A stretch of DNA of 64,000 nt from Bradyrhizobium sp. WSM1417 (GCF_000515415.1 NZ_KI911783.1:4082392-4146391), one strand, 5' to 3'; counted from the stretch's first letter, positions 17,456 through 27,593 are shown. Numbers and translations: made by a program. Notes: generated by a model from the sequence alone, not told the origin.

Positions 17456-17659
17456 TCAGGTGTGTTTTGGCGATCCCGCGATGGGCGCAAGTCCAGCCTG
17501 ATTCATGCGCGCCGGCAACAGCGCCATGACCGCCAGTCGTTCCGCGCTCTCCATGGCGTGCCAGCGCGCGATCTCCGGCAATGTGCGTCCGCAGCCGAAG
17601 CACAGCCTGGTCTTGGGATCGATCATGCAGACGGCGACGCACGGCGTTTCTTTGCTCAT
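17456..17659 (-). CDS. DUF1289 small cysteine-rich protein
   Basis: A 67-residue protein starting MSKETPCVAVC with the DUF1289 pattern C-x3-C-x7-C-x2-C (PCVAVCMIDPKTRLCFGCGRT) followed by EIARWHAMESAERLAVM. The four cysteines probably bind zinc or an iron-sulfur cluster. Function is unknown in the family. It is followed 28 bases downstream by the protease gene on the same strand, so the two may be co-transcribed. A longer frame starting at 17695 is less likely. Confidence 0.8.
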   Translation of the reverse strand: MSKETPCVAVCMIDPKTRLCFGCGRTLPEIARWHAMESAERLAVMALLPARMNQAGLAPIAGSPKHT

Positions 17660-17703
17660 TCGGACATAGTGGCGGATGGTCGGGCATGTCTGCAAGCATC
17701 TCG

Positions 17704-19299
17704 TTACGAGCCCGTACCTGCGCTCATGATCGGCTTGCGACGGGGCCGGCGCTTCTCGTCCGCTACCGCGGAACTCTCGGGCTGGAGCGGCGGAGAATCA
17801 TCCGACATCGGCGCCAGAGCGCTCATCACGCGCTCGGGCGGGAAGGTGACGATCACTTCGGTGCCGATGCGCAGCTTCGATTTCAGCGTGAACGTACCGC
17901 CATGTAGGTCGACCAGATTCTTGGCGATCGGCAGGCCGAGACCGGCGCCCTGTTCGGCCGATTTGATCGAGTTGGAGCCTTGGCCGAACGAAGCCAGCAC
18001 GACCGGGATCTCGTCCTCGGGGATTCCGGAGCCGGTATCCTTCACCGAGAGATATTGTCCGCCTGAGGCCGTCCAGCCGGCCTTGAGCCAGATCTCGCTA
18101 CCCTGCGGAGTGAACTTGATCGAGTTGGAGAGCAGATTGAGCACGACCTGGCGGATCGCGCGCTCGTCGGCCCAGAGCCGCGGCATTGCCTGCTCGAACA
18201 CCTCGTGGATAGTGATGCCACGGCTCGAGGCGCGCAGCTTCATCAAATGATGGCAATCGGCGACGATGCCGACCAGCGACACCGCTTCTTCATTGAGCTC
18301 GTAGCGGCCGGCCTCGATCCGCGACAGATCGAGAATTTCGTTGATGAGGTTGAGCAGGTGGACGCCGGAATTGTGGATGTCCGCCGAGTACTCCTTGTAG
18401 ACCGGCACGGCATGCGCGCCGAAAATCTCGCTCTTCATCACCTCGGAGAAGCCGAGGATCGCATTGAGCGGCGTCCGCAATTCGTGGCTCATCTGCGCCA
18501 GAAAGCGCGACTTGGCGACATTGGCGGATTCGGCGCGGTGGCGCGCTTCGTCCGAGATCGCCTTGGCCTGTTCGAGCTCGCCGATCAGTGCGTCCTTCTC
18601 GGCGCGCGCCTCGAGCGTGGCGAAGGTCGAAGAGTGCAGGCGGTGGGCCAGCAGCACAAAATAGCCTTCGGCGGCGAGGGCGAGCGCGGCCAGGATGTAA
18701 TTGTCCAGCGAGCCGGTCATCACGAAGCTCAGCGCCATCGCGACCGCGACCGGCGCGGTGGCGGCAAGGGCGGCGATCGGCAGATTGGCGGCCAGCATGC
18801 TCGACACTGCGATCACCAGCAGCATCAGGAACATCATCAGCGATTCCGTGATCATGTCGAGCACGGGATGGATCAGGATCGCCATCCAGCAAAGGCCATA
18901 GAGCAGGTCGAGCACGACGAAACGCGTCTGCCATGCGCGCGTTGCCGCGGGCGAGGCGGGCTCGGCCAGGAAGCGGTGGCAGCTGCGGATCATCGCGGCA
19001 TGGATGCAAAGCATGCCGGCGGTCCAGGCCGCGGCCGGGATCGGCTGCATCCACAGCCCAAACAGCACGCCTGTCGCGACCACAAGCAGCATCACGACAT
19101 AGGAGGCCGACAGCCGCGTCTGGGCGTAATGACGCAGCATTTCGGCGTCGAAAGCCGGCCGGGTTCCACTGGTCGACGTTAACTTATCGCGCGCCTCGCG
19201 CACCCGCTGTGCCGCAGCCCGGCGATGGCTCGCCGACGGCACGCTCACCGGCTCGGCCGGAAGCTGCACAACCTCGGGCTTTTCAGCGGGTTTACTCAT
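17704..19299 (-). CDS. membrane sensor histidine kinase, PleC/DivJ/PdhS-like
   Basis: 531 residues from the ATG at 19299. An N-terminal cytoplasmic tail leads into about six hydrophobic segments (70-220), then a short coiled coil (225-265), the HisKA box FLAQMSHELRTPLNAILGF with phospho-acceptor His272, and a HATPase_c domain with N box NLLSNSIKFTP, DTGSGIP and GAGLGLPIAKNLV. The GFSEVMKSEIFG extension after the H box is typical of the alphaproteobacterial PleC/DivJ/PdhS group that feeds the DivK-CtrA relay. No receiver domain is attached. A CtrA-type motif lies upstream. The stimulus is unknown. Confidence 0.85.
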   Translation of the reverse strand: MSKPAEKPEVVQLPAEPVSVPSASHRRAAAQRVREARDKLTSTSGTRPAFDAEMLRHYAQTRLSASYVVMLLVVATGVLFGLWMQPIPAAAWTAGMLCIHAAMIRSCHRFLAEPASPAATRAWQTRFVVLDLLYGLCWMAILIHPVLDMITESLMMFLMLLVIAVSSMLAANLPIAALAATAPVAVAMALSFVMTGSLDNYILAALALAAEGYFVLLAHRLHSSTFATLEARAEKDALIGELEQAKAISDEARHRAESANVAKSRFLAQMSHELRTPLNAILGFSEVMKSEIFGAHAVPVYKEYSADIHNSGVHLLNLINEILDLSRIEAGRYELNEEAVSLVGIVADCHHLMKLRASSRGITIHEVFEQAMPRLWADERAIRQVVLNLLSNSIKFTPQGSEIWLKAGWTASGGQYLSVKDTGSGIPEDEIPVVLASFGQGSNSIKSAEQGAGLGLPIAKNLVDLHGGTFTLKSKLRIGTEVIVTFPPERVMSALAPMSDDSPPLQPESSAVADEKRRPRRKPIMSAGTGS

Positions 19300-19363
19300 C
19301 GCACAACAACAATTCCTGCCCGCGCGGGGCGGGCCTTCTGCATTGTCTATCTCTGGCAAGAAA

Positions 19364-19385
19364 TCCTTAAGAGGTGACTTAAGGA
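19364..19385. repeat. inverted repeat upstream of sensor kinase
   Basis: TCCTTAAG and CTTAAGGA form a perfect 8-base inverted repeat with a 6-base spacer, about 65 bases before the kinase start. No T-tract suitable for a terminator follows. It may be an operator or a second TTAA-based site (here TTAA-N8-TTAA, one base longer than a CtrA box). Confidence 0.45.
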
Positions 19386-19399
19386 GCTAAAGAATTACG

Positions 19400-19414
19400 T
19401 TAACCCGGCGTTAA
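19400..19414 (-). promoter_or_regulatory. candidate CtrA binding site
   Basis: Read on the minus strand the site is TTAACGCCGGGTTAAC, matching the full CtrA consensus TTAA-N7-TTAAC. It lies about 100 bases upstream of the PleC/DivJ-like kinase and just past the end of nhaD, so the kinase is the natural target. TTAA is rare in this GC-rich DNA, which lowers the chance of coincidence. Confidence 0.6.
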
Positions 19415-19436
19415 TTTTGGATCCGGCGTGAGCCGC

Positions 19437-20714
19437 TCAATGCAGCGCCGCGTGCTGCGCGATGTACACCACGGCGCCCGCCAAGTAACCGGCGAGCGCG
19501 GGAACGGCGATGCGGCGGGCGTACCAGAGGAACTCGATGCGCTCGAGTCCCATGGCGGCGACGCCCGCGGCCGAGCCGATGATCAGGATCGAACCGCCGG
19601 TGCCGGCGCAATAGGCGATGAACTCCCAGAGGAAGCTGTCGGGTGGATAATGCGCCAGGTCGTACATGCCCATGGTCGCGGCGACCAGCGGCACGTTGTC
19701 GATGACGGCGCTAAGCAGCCCGAGCACGATCACGATGATGTCCTGTCGGCCGATCGCGGTGTCCAGCCATTTGGCCAGCATGGAGAGCAGGCCGGCATGT
19801 TCGAGGCAGGCGACCGCGAGCAAGATTCCGAGGAAGAACACGATCGAGCCCATGTCGATCCGCGTCAGCGCATTCGCAAGCGTGAGGGGACCGCGGACAT
19901 GCTCATCCTTGTCGCGGTGAACGATCTCGCCGACCAGCCACACGATGCCAAGCCCAAGCAGGACGCCCATGAAGGGCGGCAGGTGCGTGACCGTCTTGAA
20001 GACGGGCACCGCGATCAGTACGCCGAGTCCGAGATAGAACATCACGTTCCGCTCGAACGGATCGACGCTTTGCAATCCGTCCTCTTTCGGCGGTGGTGCG
20101 ATGGTCTTGCCCTTGAGCGAAAAGCTGATGAATGCGAGCGGCACCAGCAGGTTGAGTAGCGAGGGCAAGAAAACGGAGCCCATGATTTTCAGGGGCGAAA
20201 TCTGCCCACCGATCCACAGCATGGTCGTGGTGACGTCGCCGATCACGGTCCATGCACCGCCGGCATTAGCGGCGATGACGATGAGGGAGGCGAACAGCAG
20301 CCGGTCGTCGCGCTTGGCGATCAATCGCTGGATCAGCGAGACCATGACGATGGTGGTGGTCAGATTGTCGAGGATTGCGCTGAGGAAGAAGGTCACGAAG
20401 CCAATCAGCCATATCAGACGAACCTGGCTGGTGGTGCTGATGCGGGAGGTAATGACTTCGAAACCATCATGGGCGTCGATCACTTCGACGATCGTCATCG
20501 CGCCAATCAGGAAGAACACGATCTGCGCGGTGGAGGCGACGGACTCATCTAGCTGACGGCCGACCAGCGTGTGGTCACCGGTCGCGAGCGCATAGATTGT
20601 CCAGAGCACGCCGGCGCCGAGGAGCGCAGACGCGCTCTTGTTCACCCCGATCGGATGCTCGAGCGCGATCGCCGCATAGGCGAAGACGAAGATTGCGGCG
20701 AGTGCGATCAGCAA
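19437..20714 (-). CDS. nhaD: NhaD-type Na+/H+ antiporter
   Basis: 425 residues with about 11-12 hydrophobic spans. Characteristic NhaD/ion-transporter-superfamily segments are AQIVFFLIGAMTIVEVIDAH, SAILDNLTTTIVMVSL and NAGGAWTVIGDVTTTMLW, and near the end SAVIDNVPLVAATMGM. It exchanges cytoplasmic Na+ for protons at the inner membrane. The start is TTG at 20714; no ATG lies near and the ribosome site is weak, so the N-terminus is uncertain by a few residues. Confidence 0.88.
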   Translation of the reverse strand: MLIALAAIFVFAYAAIALEHPIGVNKSASALLGAGVLWTIYALATGDHTLVGRQLDESVASTAQIVFFLIGAMTIVEVIDAHDGFEVITSRISTTSQVRLIWLIGFVTFFLSAILDNLTTTIVMVSLIQRLIAKRDDRLLFASLIVIAANAGGAWTVIGDVTTTMLWIGGQISPLKIMGSVFLPSLLNLLVPLAFISFSLKGKTIAPPPKEDGLQSVDPFERNVMFYLGLGVLIAVPVFKTVTHLPPFMGVLLGLGIVWLVGEIVHRDKDEHVRGPLTLANALTRIDMGSIVFFLGILLAVACLEHAGLLSMLAKWLDTAIGRQDIIVIVLGLLSAVIDNVPLVAATMGMYDLAHYPPDSFLWEFIAYCAGTGGSILIIGSAAGVAAMGLERIEFLWYARRIAVPALAGYLAGAVVYIAQHAALH

Positions 20715-20736
20715 GGCAGGATCACTTCGTCAGGTG

Positions 20737-21609
20737 TCAGCGATTAAGGCGCGCGAGCAGGCTCGACGTATCCCAGCGCTTGCCACCCATCTTCTCGACC
20801 TCGGAGTAGAACTGGTCGACCAGCGCGGTCACCGGCAAATTGGCGCCATTGCGGCGGGCTTCGGCCAGCGAGATCGAGAGGTCCTTGCGCATCCATTCAA
20901 CCGCGAAGCCGAAATCGTATTTGTCCTCGTTCATGGTCTTGTAACGGTTTTCCATCTGCCAGGACTGCGCGGCACCCTTGGAGATGGTTTCGATCACGGC
21001 CGCGACGTCAAGGCCACTTTTCTTGGCAAAGTGAATACCCTCGGAGAGGCCCTGGACGAGGCCGGCGATGCAGATCTGGTTGACCATTTTGGTCAGCTGG
21101 CCGGAGCCGGCCGGCCCGAGCAGTTTGCACATCCGCGCATAGGCGCCTGTGATGATCGGCTCGGCACCCGCATAGGCGTCCTGCGCGCCGCCGCACATCA
21201 CCGTCAGCACGCCATTCTCGGCGCCGGCCTGGCCGCCGGACACGGGTGCGTCAATGAACTTGAAGCCGGCCTTGGTCGCGGCCGCATCGAGTTCGCGCGC
21301 GACCTCGGCGGACGCGGTGGTGTGGTCGACGAAGGTCGCGCCCTTCTTCATGCCGGCAAACGCGCCGTCGGCACCGATCGTGACCGCGCGCAGATCGTTG
21401 TCGTTGCCGACGCAGCACATCACGAAGTCCTGGCCCTCGGCAGCAGCCTTTGGGGTCGCGGCGGTCTTGCCGCCGAACTTGTCTGCCCACTCCTTCGCCT
21501 TGGCCGCGGTGCGGTTGTAGACGGTGACCTCATGGCCCCCTTTTTTCACGAGGTGTCCGGCCATGGGGAAGCCCATCACGCCGAGACCGAGGAAAGCGAC
21601 TTTAGCCAT
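20737..21609 (-). CDS. NAD(P)-dependent beta-hydroxyacid dehydrogenase (HIBADH family)
   Basis: 290 residues from the ATG at 21609. The N-terminal Rossmann motif GLGVMGFPMAGHL, the substrate-binding DAPVSGGQAGAENGVL segment and the catalytic lysine motif GSGQLTKMVNQ mark the 3-hydroxyisobutyrate / tartronate semialdehyde / succinic-semialdehyde (GLYR) reductase family. The exact substrate is not fixed by these motifs. A longer frame starting at 21699 lacks similarity and is rejected. It ends 22 bases before nhaD on the same strand, which may mean co-transcription by chance rather than function. Confidence 0.88.
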   Translation of the reverse strand: MAKVAFLGLGVMGFPMAGHLVKKGGHEVTVYNRTAAKAKEWADKFGGKTAATPKAAAEGQDFVMCCVGNDNDLRAVTIGADGAFAGMKKGATFVDHTTASAEVARELDAAATKAGFKFIDAPVSGGQAGAENGVLTVMCGGAQDAYAGAEPIITGAYARMCKLLGPAGSGQLTKMVNQICIAGLVQGLSEGIHFAKKSGLDVAAVIETISKGAAQSWQMENRYKTMNEDKYDFGFAVEWMRKDLSISLAEARRNGANLPVTALVDQFYSEVEKMGGKRWDTSSLLARLNR

Positions 21610-21790
21610 CTGTGGTACCTTGTCCGTAGTTTGGGTTTTACGGTTCTTGCCGGGCGAGGGGCGCCCGGTTCCGCCATTGCGGCAGATCGGCCGCACCATA
21701 AACCCTTGAGGCCGGAGGGCAACGGGTTCGTTTGGCCCCCGCTTGTGCTAGGGTGGCGGACCTAAGGACTTCAAACAAGGGAGCGAAGGC

Positions 21791-22228
21791 ATGGGCGGCG
21801 TAAGCGTGGGCGTGCTCGATCATTTCAACATCCGGACCCGGAATCTGGCCGAGACCGTCCGCTTCTACGAGGACGTGCTGGGCCTGGAAAAAGGCGCCCG
21901 GCCGAATTTCGCCTTCCCCGGCGCCTGGATGTACAGCGAGGGTAAGCCGGTGGTGCACCTCGTCGATATTTCTCCGACTGCCGAGCCACAAAAGCCGGAT
22001 TCCGGCGTTGTCCACCATGTCGCCTTCGCCAGCCGCGGGTTTGACGGCATGAAGCAGCGGCTGGCCTCAAAGGGGATGAAGTTCGACTCCCGCCAAGTGC
22101 CCGGCGGCGAACTCTGGCAGATCTTCGTCCACGACCCCAACGGGGTCATGATCGAGCTGAACTACGAGGCTGCCCTGGAGCAGGGCGCGGCGCCCGCCGA
22201 GATGGCTGACGATATCGGCAGGCAGTAG
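21791..22228 (+). CDS. VOC/glyoxalase-superfamily protein
   Basis: A 145-residue vicinal-oxygen-chelate domain protein. It starts with LDHFNIRTRNLAETVRFYED, the typical opening with a metal-ligand histidine, and has a VVHHVAFASR second module and the ending FVHDPNGVMIELNY carrying the last glutamate ligand. Two paired beta-alpha-beta modules are complete. GGGAGC precedes the ATG. It could be a lactoylglutathione lyase-like or dioxygenase-like enzyme; the family is too broad to choose. Confidence 0.85.
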   Translation: MGGVSVGVLDHFNIRTRNLAETVRFYEDVLGLEKGARPNFAFPGAWMYSEGKPVVHLVDISPTAEPQKPDSGVVHHVAFASRGFDGMKQRLASKGMKFDSRQVPGGELWQIFVHDPNGVMIELNYEAALEQGAAPAEMADDIGRQ

Positions 22229-22281
22229 CCTTTTGGGCGTTTCCGCTCTAATGGGGCATCTTGAATTCTAGGAGATGCGCT

Positions 22282-23424
22282 TTGAGCGTGACGCAGCAAC
22301 AGGTTCTCGACAGCCTCGCCAGGATCAAGTCGCCCCGCGGGGTCGCGCTCACTAATGCCAATGTGCTGAGCGCGATCAGCGCGGCTGATGGCAAGGTGTT
22401 CTTTTCGATCAATGTCGATGCCGCCGAAGCGCGCGCCTGGGAATCCGTCCGGGCCGAGGCCGAGGCCGCGGTGCGCGCTATTCCCGGCGTCACCACCGTC
22501 ATGGTGGCGCTTACGGCGGAGCGGAAGGCCGGCGCGGCGCCGCCACCGCCGCCAACGCCCAGCCGCGGCACGCCAGGCGTGCAGCCGGTCCATGCCCACA
22601 AGCCGCCGCCGCAGGGCGGCGCCCAATCGCCGATGGCGCGGCAGTCCGAGATTCCGGGCGTTGCGGCCGTGATCGCGGTCGCCTCGGGCAAGGGCGGCGT
22701 CGGCAAGTCCACCACCGCGCTCAATCTTGCGCTGGGCCTGCGCGATCTCGGCCTCAAGGTCGGGCTGCTCGATGCCGACATCTACGGCCCCTCGGTGCCG
22801 CGGCTGACGGGCCTGCATGAGAAGCCGGAGCTGGATGGCGAGCGCAAGATGATTCCGCTCAAGCGCTTTGGCCTGGCGATCATGTCGATCGGCTTCCTGG
22901 TTGAGGAAGAGACCGCAATGATCTGGCGCGGGCCGATGGTGATGTCGGCGGTGACGCAGATGCTGCGCGACGTCGCATGGGGCCAGCTCGACGTCCTCGT
23001 CGTTGACATGCCGCCGGGGACCGGTGATGCCCAGCTCACGCTGGCGCAGAACGTCCCCTTGAAGGGCGCCGTGATCGTCTCGACCCCGCAGGACCTGTCC
23101 CTGATCGACGCAAGGCGGGGGATTGCGATGTTCAAGAAGGTCAACGTGCCCGTGCTCGGCATCGTCGAGAACATGAGCTATTTCCAGTGCCCGCAATGCG
23201 GCACGAAATCCGACATTTTCGGCCATGGCGGCGCGCGCCACGAGGCCGAGAAGCTCGGGGTACCGTTCCTGGGCGAGGTCCCCCTGCACATGGCGATTCG
23301 CGCCACCTCGGACGCCGGCACGCCCGTGGTGGACAGCGAGCCGGATGGTCCCCATGCGGCGATCTACCGCGCCATTGCGGGACAGGTGCGGGACCAACTC
23401 AAGGGCGTCATCGCCGCGGCCTGA
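22282..23424 (+). CDS. Mrp/ApbC-type Fe-S cluster carrier ATPase
   Basis: 380 residues. The N-terminal DUF59/MIP18-like domain (1-80) is joined by a Pro-rich linker (about 85-125) to a P-loop domain. The deviant Walker A GKGGVGKST lies at residues 136-144, followed by DADIYGPS and DMPPGTGDAQL. A CPQC pair (Cys303, Cys306) would bridge a 4Fe-4S cluster between two subunits. The start is TTG at 22282, preceded at good spacing by AGGAG; the upstream TTG at 22261 leaves no ribosome site. It acts in cytoplasmic Fe-S delivery. Confidence 0.9.
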   Translation: MSVTQQQVLDSLARIKSPRGVALTNANVLSAISAADGKVFFSINVDAAEARAWESVRAEAEAAVRAIPGVTTVMVALTAERKAGAAPPPPPTPSRGTPGVQPVHAHKPPPQGGAQSPMARQSEIPGVAAVIAVASGKGGVGKSTTALNLALGLRDLGLKVGLLDADIYGPSVPRLTGLHEKPELDGERKMIPLKRFGLAIMSIGFLVEEETAMIWRGPMVMSAVTQMLRDVAWGQLDVLVVDMPPGTGDAQLTLAQNVPLKGAVIVSTPQDLSLIDARRGIAMFKKVNVPVLGIVENMSYFQCPQCGTKSDIFGHGGARHEAEKLGVPFLGEVPLHMAIRATSDAGTPVVDSEPDGPHAAIYRAIAGQVRDQLKGVIAAA

Positions 23425-23611
23425 GCGGATCCAACCAACCTCTTCAAACCGATACACTGGGGACATGCGACTTTCGTAGAGCCCTGTCATGCCAATGTCG
23501 CGTTTCGAAAGCGGGGCTTCCGTGTTAAAGGCCGACGGCAGTCAAGCCCCTTCGGTTCGACGCGGCCCAAGAACGCGTCGCCGGAATGAGCGGCAGCAAA
23601 GAGGAAGTTAG

Positions 23612-24733
<1,122 letters not shown>

Positions 24734-24759
24734 TCTTCGAACCAGTCGCAAGACGACAT

Positions 24760-24790
24760 GCCCGGTCTCGTTCGCGAGGCCGGGCTTTTT
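24760..24790 (+). terminator. rho-independent terminator after dctP-like copy 1
   Basis: An 11-base stem, GCCCGGTCTCG paired with CGAGGCCGGGC (one G-T wobble), closes a TTCG tetraloop and is followed by TTTTT. It lies 27 bases after the stop. Confidence 0.88.
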
Positions 24791-24792
24791 CT

Positions 24793-25149
24793 TTGGGATG
24801 ACGCGATCGGAATAGGCGAGGCGGAAGCCGCCGAGCGGCGTTGTCGCCGCGGTACGGGCGGGGGCCTCCAACAAAAAATCTGAAAAACAACCCCATGCAC
24901 AGTAGACGAGGGGTGGGAGGACAACGCGTTGCGAGTGCAGCCAAGCGCTTGATGCGATGAAGCTAATTGGCAGGCAGTCCCGAGCATCGCGGGGGCGATG
25001 AGAACTTCGCAATTTGGGCGTCAAAGCGGGGTGTGCCCAGGAGTACCAAGCGAGCGCTTCAGCGAGACCCGTTTGACTCGTCGGGCAAAACAGTGGCATA
25101 AAGGCGTTATCGCAAAATCCGAAATGAGCGCCTCGGCGGCTGGCGTGGG
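24793..25149. other. intergenic region without a convincing gene
   Basis: About 355 bases between the terminator and the next gene. Frames here are short and lack ribosome sites. An A-rich tract (CAACAAAAAATCTGAAAAAC) next to CCCCATGCACAGTAGACG, and GACCCGTTTGACTCGTCGGG nearer the right end, look like dispersed bradyrhizobial repeat or island debris from memory, but I cannot confirm that here. Confidence 0.4.
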
Positions 25150-25155
25150 TTGACG

Positions 25156-25515
25156 ATGAGCTTCGATCCCGGTGAAGTTCAAAGCGCGCTGCGCAAGGCC
25201 TGGTCCTTGGCAACCGCCAGTCAATGGACGGCGAGCAATCCGGCGGGCGGGCAATGCAATGTCACCTCGCTGCTGGTTCACGAGCTCTTCGGCGGCGAGT
25301 TGCTGAGGACGCCGCTGCCGGCCGGCGACCATTTTTACAATCGCATCAAAGGCCAGCGGTATGACTTCACGGCGAGTCAGTTCGATCAGCCGATTGCTTA
25401 CATGGATTTACCTGCAAGCCGTGCCGATGCGGAACTGGGAGCGACGAGTGATCAACTGGCCGAACTCAGAGTCGCTTTTCAGGAGCATCGTACGAAGCAG
25501 GTCAGGGCCAAATAG
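25156..25515 (+). CDS. YunG-like hypothetical protein
   Basis: 119 residues from the ATG at 25156 (a TTG two codons earlier is possible). The sequence has WSLATASQWTASNPAGGQCN, a LLVHELFGGELLRTPL segment and HFYNRIKGQRYDFTASQF, resembling the YunG family of small soluble proteins, with possible catalytic-type Cys (GGQCN) and His residues. Function is unknown. It stands alone, flanked by an intergenic remnant and a convergent hydrolase, and could be an accessory gene. Confidence 0.65.
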   Translation: MSFDPGEVQSALRKAWSLATASQWTASNPAGGQCNVTSLLVHELFGGELLRTPLPAGDHFYNRIKGQRYDFTASQFDQPIAYMDLPASRADAELGATSDQLAELRVAFQEHRTKQVRAK

Positions 25516-25542
25516 GCGACATTCGACTATCCTCGCGCTCGT

Positions 25543-26601
25543 TCACGCGCCGGAAGTCTCTCGGGGCTGCTGCACGCCCGGACCTTCCCTCCCATGGGTC
25601 AACACGGCCTCGGCAGCAGCTTCGTCGATGGCCGCCATCACATCAGCGGTTGCGGAATGATGAATCATGTGTCCCGCTCCGTCGATCCGGTGCAATTTGC
25701 TCTGCTTGAGTTCGCCATGCAGCCTGACCGACTGCTTGATATCGATCAGACGATCGTCCTGGCCCGCGATAATGATCGTGGGCATCTTGAGTTCTGCATA
25801 AGTCTTCGAACCTGAGAATGCGGCGGGGACCAACATCGTCGCTTCGGCCGCTGCGGCCCGCATCTGTGATGGGCGGAGCGCCATTTCTTTCGGAAAGCCA
25901 GCGAACTTGTTCGGGACCGGCCGCGGGCCAAACAACTTGCGCAACATCGCGGGCCACATCATCCGACCGGCTAGCGGCGAAATCGTGGAGCTGATGACGT
26001 CGCCGACCACTGGTAGGGCGGATAGCACGGACGTGGCGCTGTCTGAGCGGGGCGTCGGGAAATAATATCCCGAGGCCAGCACGAGAGCCTGCACGAACGA
26101 AGGATGTCTTGTCGCCAGCGCAACCGCAACCGACGCTCCCCACGAATGGCCAAGGACAATCGCTTGAGAGACGCCCAACTGATCGAGCGCCTTCTTGAAC
26201 AGGTCCGCCTGGGCATCCGGCGTCCAGACGACGTGTCGCGGCCGCGAACTATGCCCAAAGCCCGGACGATCGAACACCATGACCCGGTAATTCTCGGCTG
26301 CGAGATCGATCAATCCACTCGAGTCGAAATCCTGGACCATGCTGCCATTGCCGTGAAACAAAACCAGCGGCTTGCCCCTGCCGCGTTCCAGATAGTGCAG
26401 GCGAACCCCCTCGACGTCGATGAACCGACCCTGCGGAGGATTATCGCGTTGCGCTTTGTTCGCGAGCCGCCGATTTATGATTGCGGTAGCCGCAACGAGG
26501 GTACCTGCGGCAGCAAACGCGGCGGCGCCCGGATGTCGCGTGATGGCGGTCAGGCAATCGGATAGAAGGGAGCTGGAACGTGTTCGTCGTGCAAGGCGCA
26601 T
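25543..26601 (-). CDS. membrane-anchored alpha/beta hydrolase
   Basis: About 352 residues from the ATG at 26601, eight bases after AAGG. A short basic N-terminus and a hydrophobic stretch (AAAFAAAGTLVAATAII) suggest an inner-membrane anchor. The hydrolase domain has FHGNGSMVQDF, the elbow GHSWGAS (nucleophile Ser), the acid in IIIAGQDDRLI and His in DGAGHMIHH. The family includes esterases, epoxide hydrolases and lipases, and substrate is not evident. ATG at 26607 is a close alternative start; codons further upstream are not supported. Confidence 0.82.
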   Translation of the reverse strand: MRLARRTRSSSLLSDCLTAITRHPGAAAFAAAGTLVAATAIINRRLANKAQRDNPPQGRFIDVEGVRLHYLERGRGKPLVLFHGNGSMVQDFDSSGLIDLAAENYRVMVFDRPGFGHSSRPRHVVWTPDAQADLFKKALDQLGVSQAIVLGHSWGASVAVALATRHPSFVQALVLASGYYFPTPRSDSATSVLSALPVVGDVISSTISPLAGRMMWPAMLRKLFGPRPVPNKFAGFPKEMALRPSQMRAAAAEATMLVPAAFSGSKTYAELKMPTIIIAGQDDRLIDIKQSVRLHGELKQSKLHRIDGAGHMIHHSATADVMAAIDEAAAEAVLTHGREGPGVQQPRETSGA

Positions 26602-26917
26602 GTGCATTACCTTAGGTGGTCTGCACGACGCCCCATCAAATGAGAAATGTTGCAGCTGAGGTAAACGGTCCGCGGGGTTGTTCGTTCCTTGGCAGGGTCG
26701 ATGCGACGCGGACGACAGGGCCCAAGGAGGCAAGCTTCCGCGCCATCCGGGACCTCATCCGCACATGTCTTGATTGGCTTACAGGAACCTGACGGAAGGG
26801 AGCGGCCGCCCGGCGGAGGATGCTTTTTCGCTGGCCGAGATGCCCCGGATGGTGGCAGACAGCGAAGATGCGGCGCGAGCCGTGCGGTGATACCGGAACA
26901 TCCCGCGGGAAAATGCG

Positions 26918-27592
26918 ATGCGCCTTCTGATCGTCGAGGACAATGCCGAGCTGTCGCGGCTCGTTGCCGGCGGGCTGTCGGCGGCCGGCTATGAGAGCGA
27001 CATCGTCGGCAGTGCCGCCGAAGCGCGCGAGGCGGTCAGCAGCGTCAGCTATGCCGCGATGATCCTCGACCTCGGACTACCCGACGGCGATGGCCTGTCG
27101 GTGCTGCGCGAGCTGCGCCGGCAGATGGAGCCGTTGCCGGTGCTGGTGCTGACCGCGCGCGGCGGCTTGCAGGACCGCGTCAGCGGCCTGCGCAGCGGCG
27201 CCGACGACTATCTCGCAAAACCGTTCGCGATGGAGGAGCTGGTGGCGCGGCTGGAGGCGATCCTGCGCCGCCCCGGCCAGTTGCTTGGCCGCTCGCTGCG
27301 CCTTGCCAACCTCGTCTATGACACCGAAAGCCGCCAGATCTTCGTCGACGACCAGCCGCGCATCATCTCCGCGCGCGAGACCTCGGTGCTCGAGATCCTG
27401 CTGCGCCGGCAGGGGCGGGTGGTGCCGAAGAAGAACGTCGAGGACCACATCTTCGGCCTCGATGGCGAGGTCGCCTCCAACGCGGTCGAGGTCTACGTCT
27501 CGCGGCTGCGCAAGCAGCTCACCGAGCACGGCGCCAAGGTCGTGATCCACACCATCCGTGGCGTCGGCTATCTCATGGCCGAGGAGAAATAG
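26918..27592 (+). CDS. OmpR-family response regulator (TctD/QseB-like)
   Basis: 224 residues: a receiver domain (1-115) with acidic pocket ED at residues 7-8, phospho-acceptor Asp51 in LDLGLPDGDG, Thr in VLTARG and Lys in YLAKPF, then a winged-helix OmpR/PhoB DNA-binding domain (SARETSVLEILLRRQGRVV to HTIRGVGYLM). The next gene, a sensor kinase, starts one base after its stop, so they form a cognate pair. Similarity to TctD and position between two TRAP binding-protein genes suggest control of carboxylate uptake; this is inference. Confidence 0.92.
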   Translation: MRLLIVEDNAELSRLVAGGLSAAGYESDIVGSAAEAREAVSSVSYAAMILDLGLPDGDGLSVLRELRRQMEPLPVLVLTARGGLQDRVSGLRSGADDYLAKPFAMEELVARLEAILRRPGQLLGRSLRLANLVYDTESRQIFVDDQPRIISARETSVLEILLRRQGRVVPKKNVEDHIFGLDGEVASNAVEVYVSRLRKQLTEHGAKVVIHTIRGVGYLMAEEK

Positions 27593-27593
27593 C

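Noticed and set aside
22540-22600. Proline-rich repeat in the Mrp-type ATPase as a possible tandem-repeat array
   Set aside because: It is the normal flexible linker between the DUF59-like and P-loop domains, not a DNA repeat.
22162-23490. Minus-strand frame opposite the Mrp-type ATPase
   Set aside because: Arg/His/Asp-rich shadow without domains; the plus-strand gene has all P-loop and CxxC motifs.
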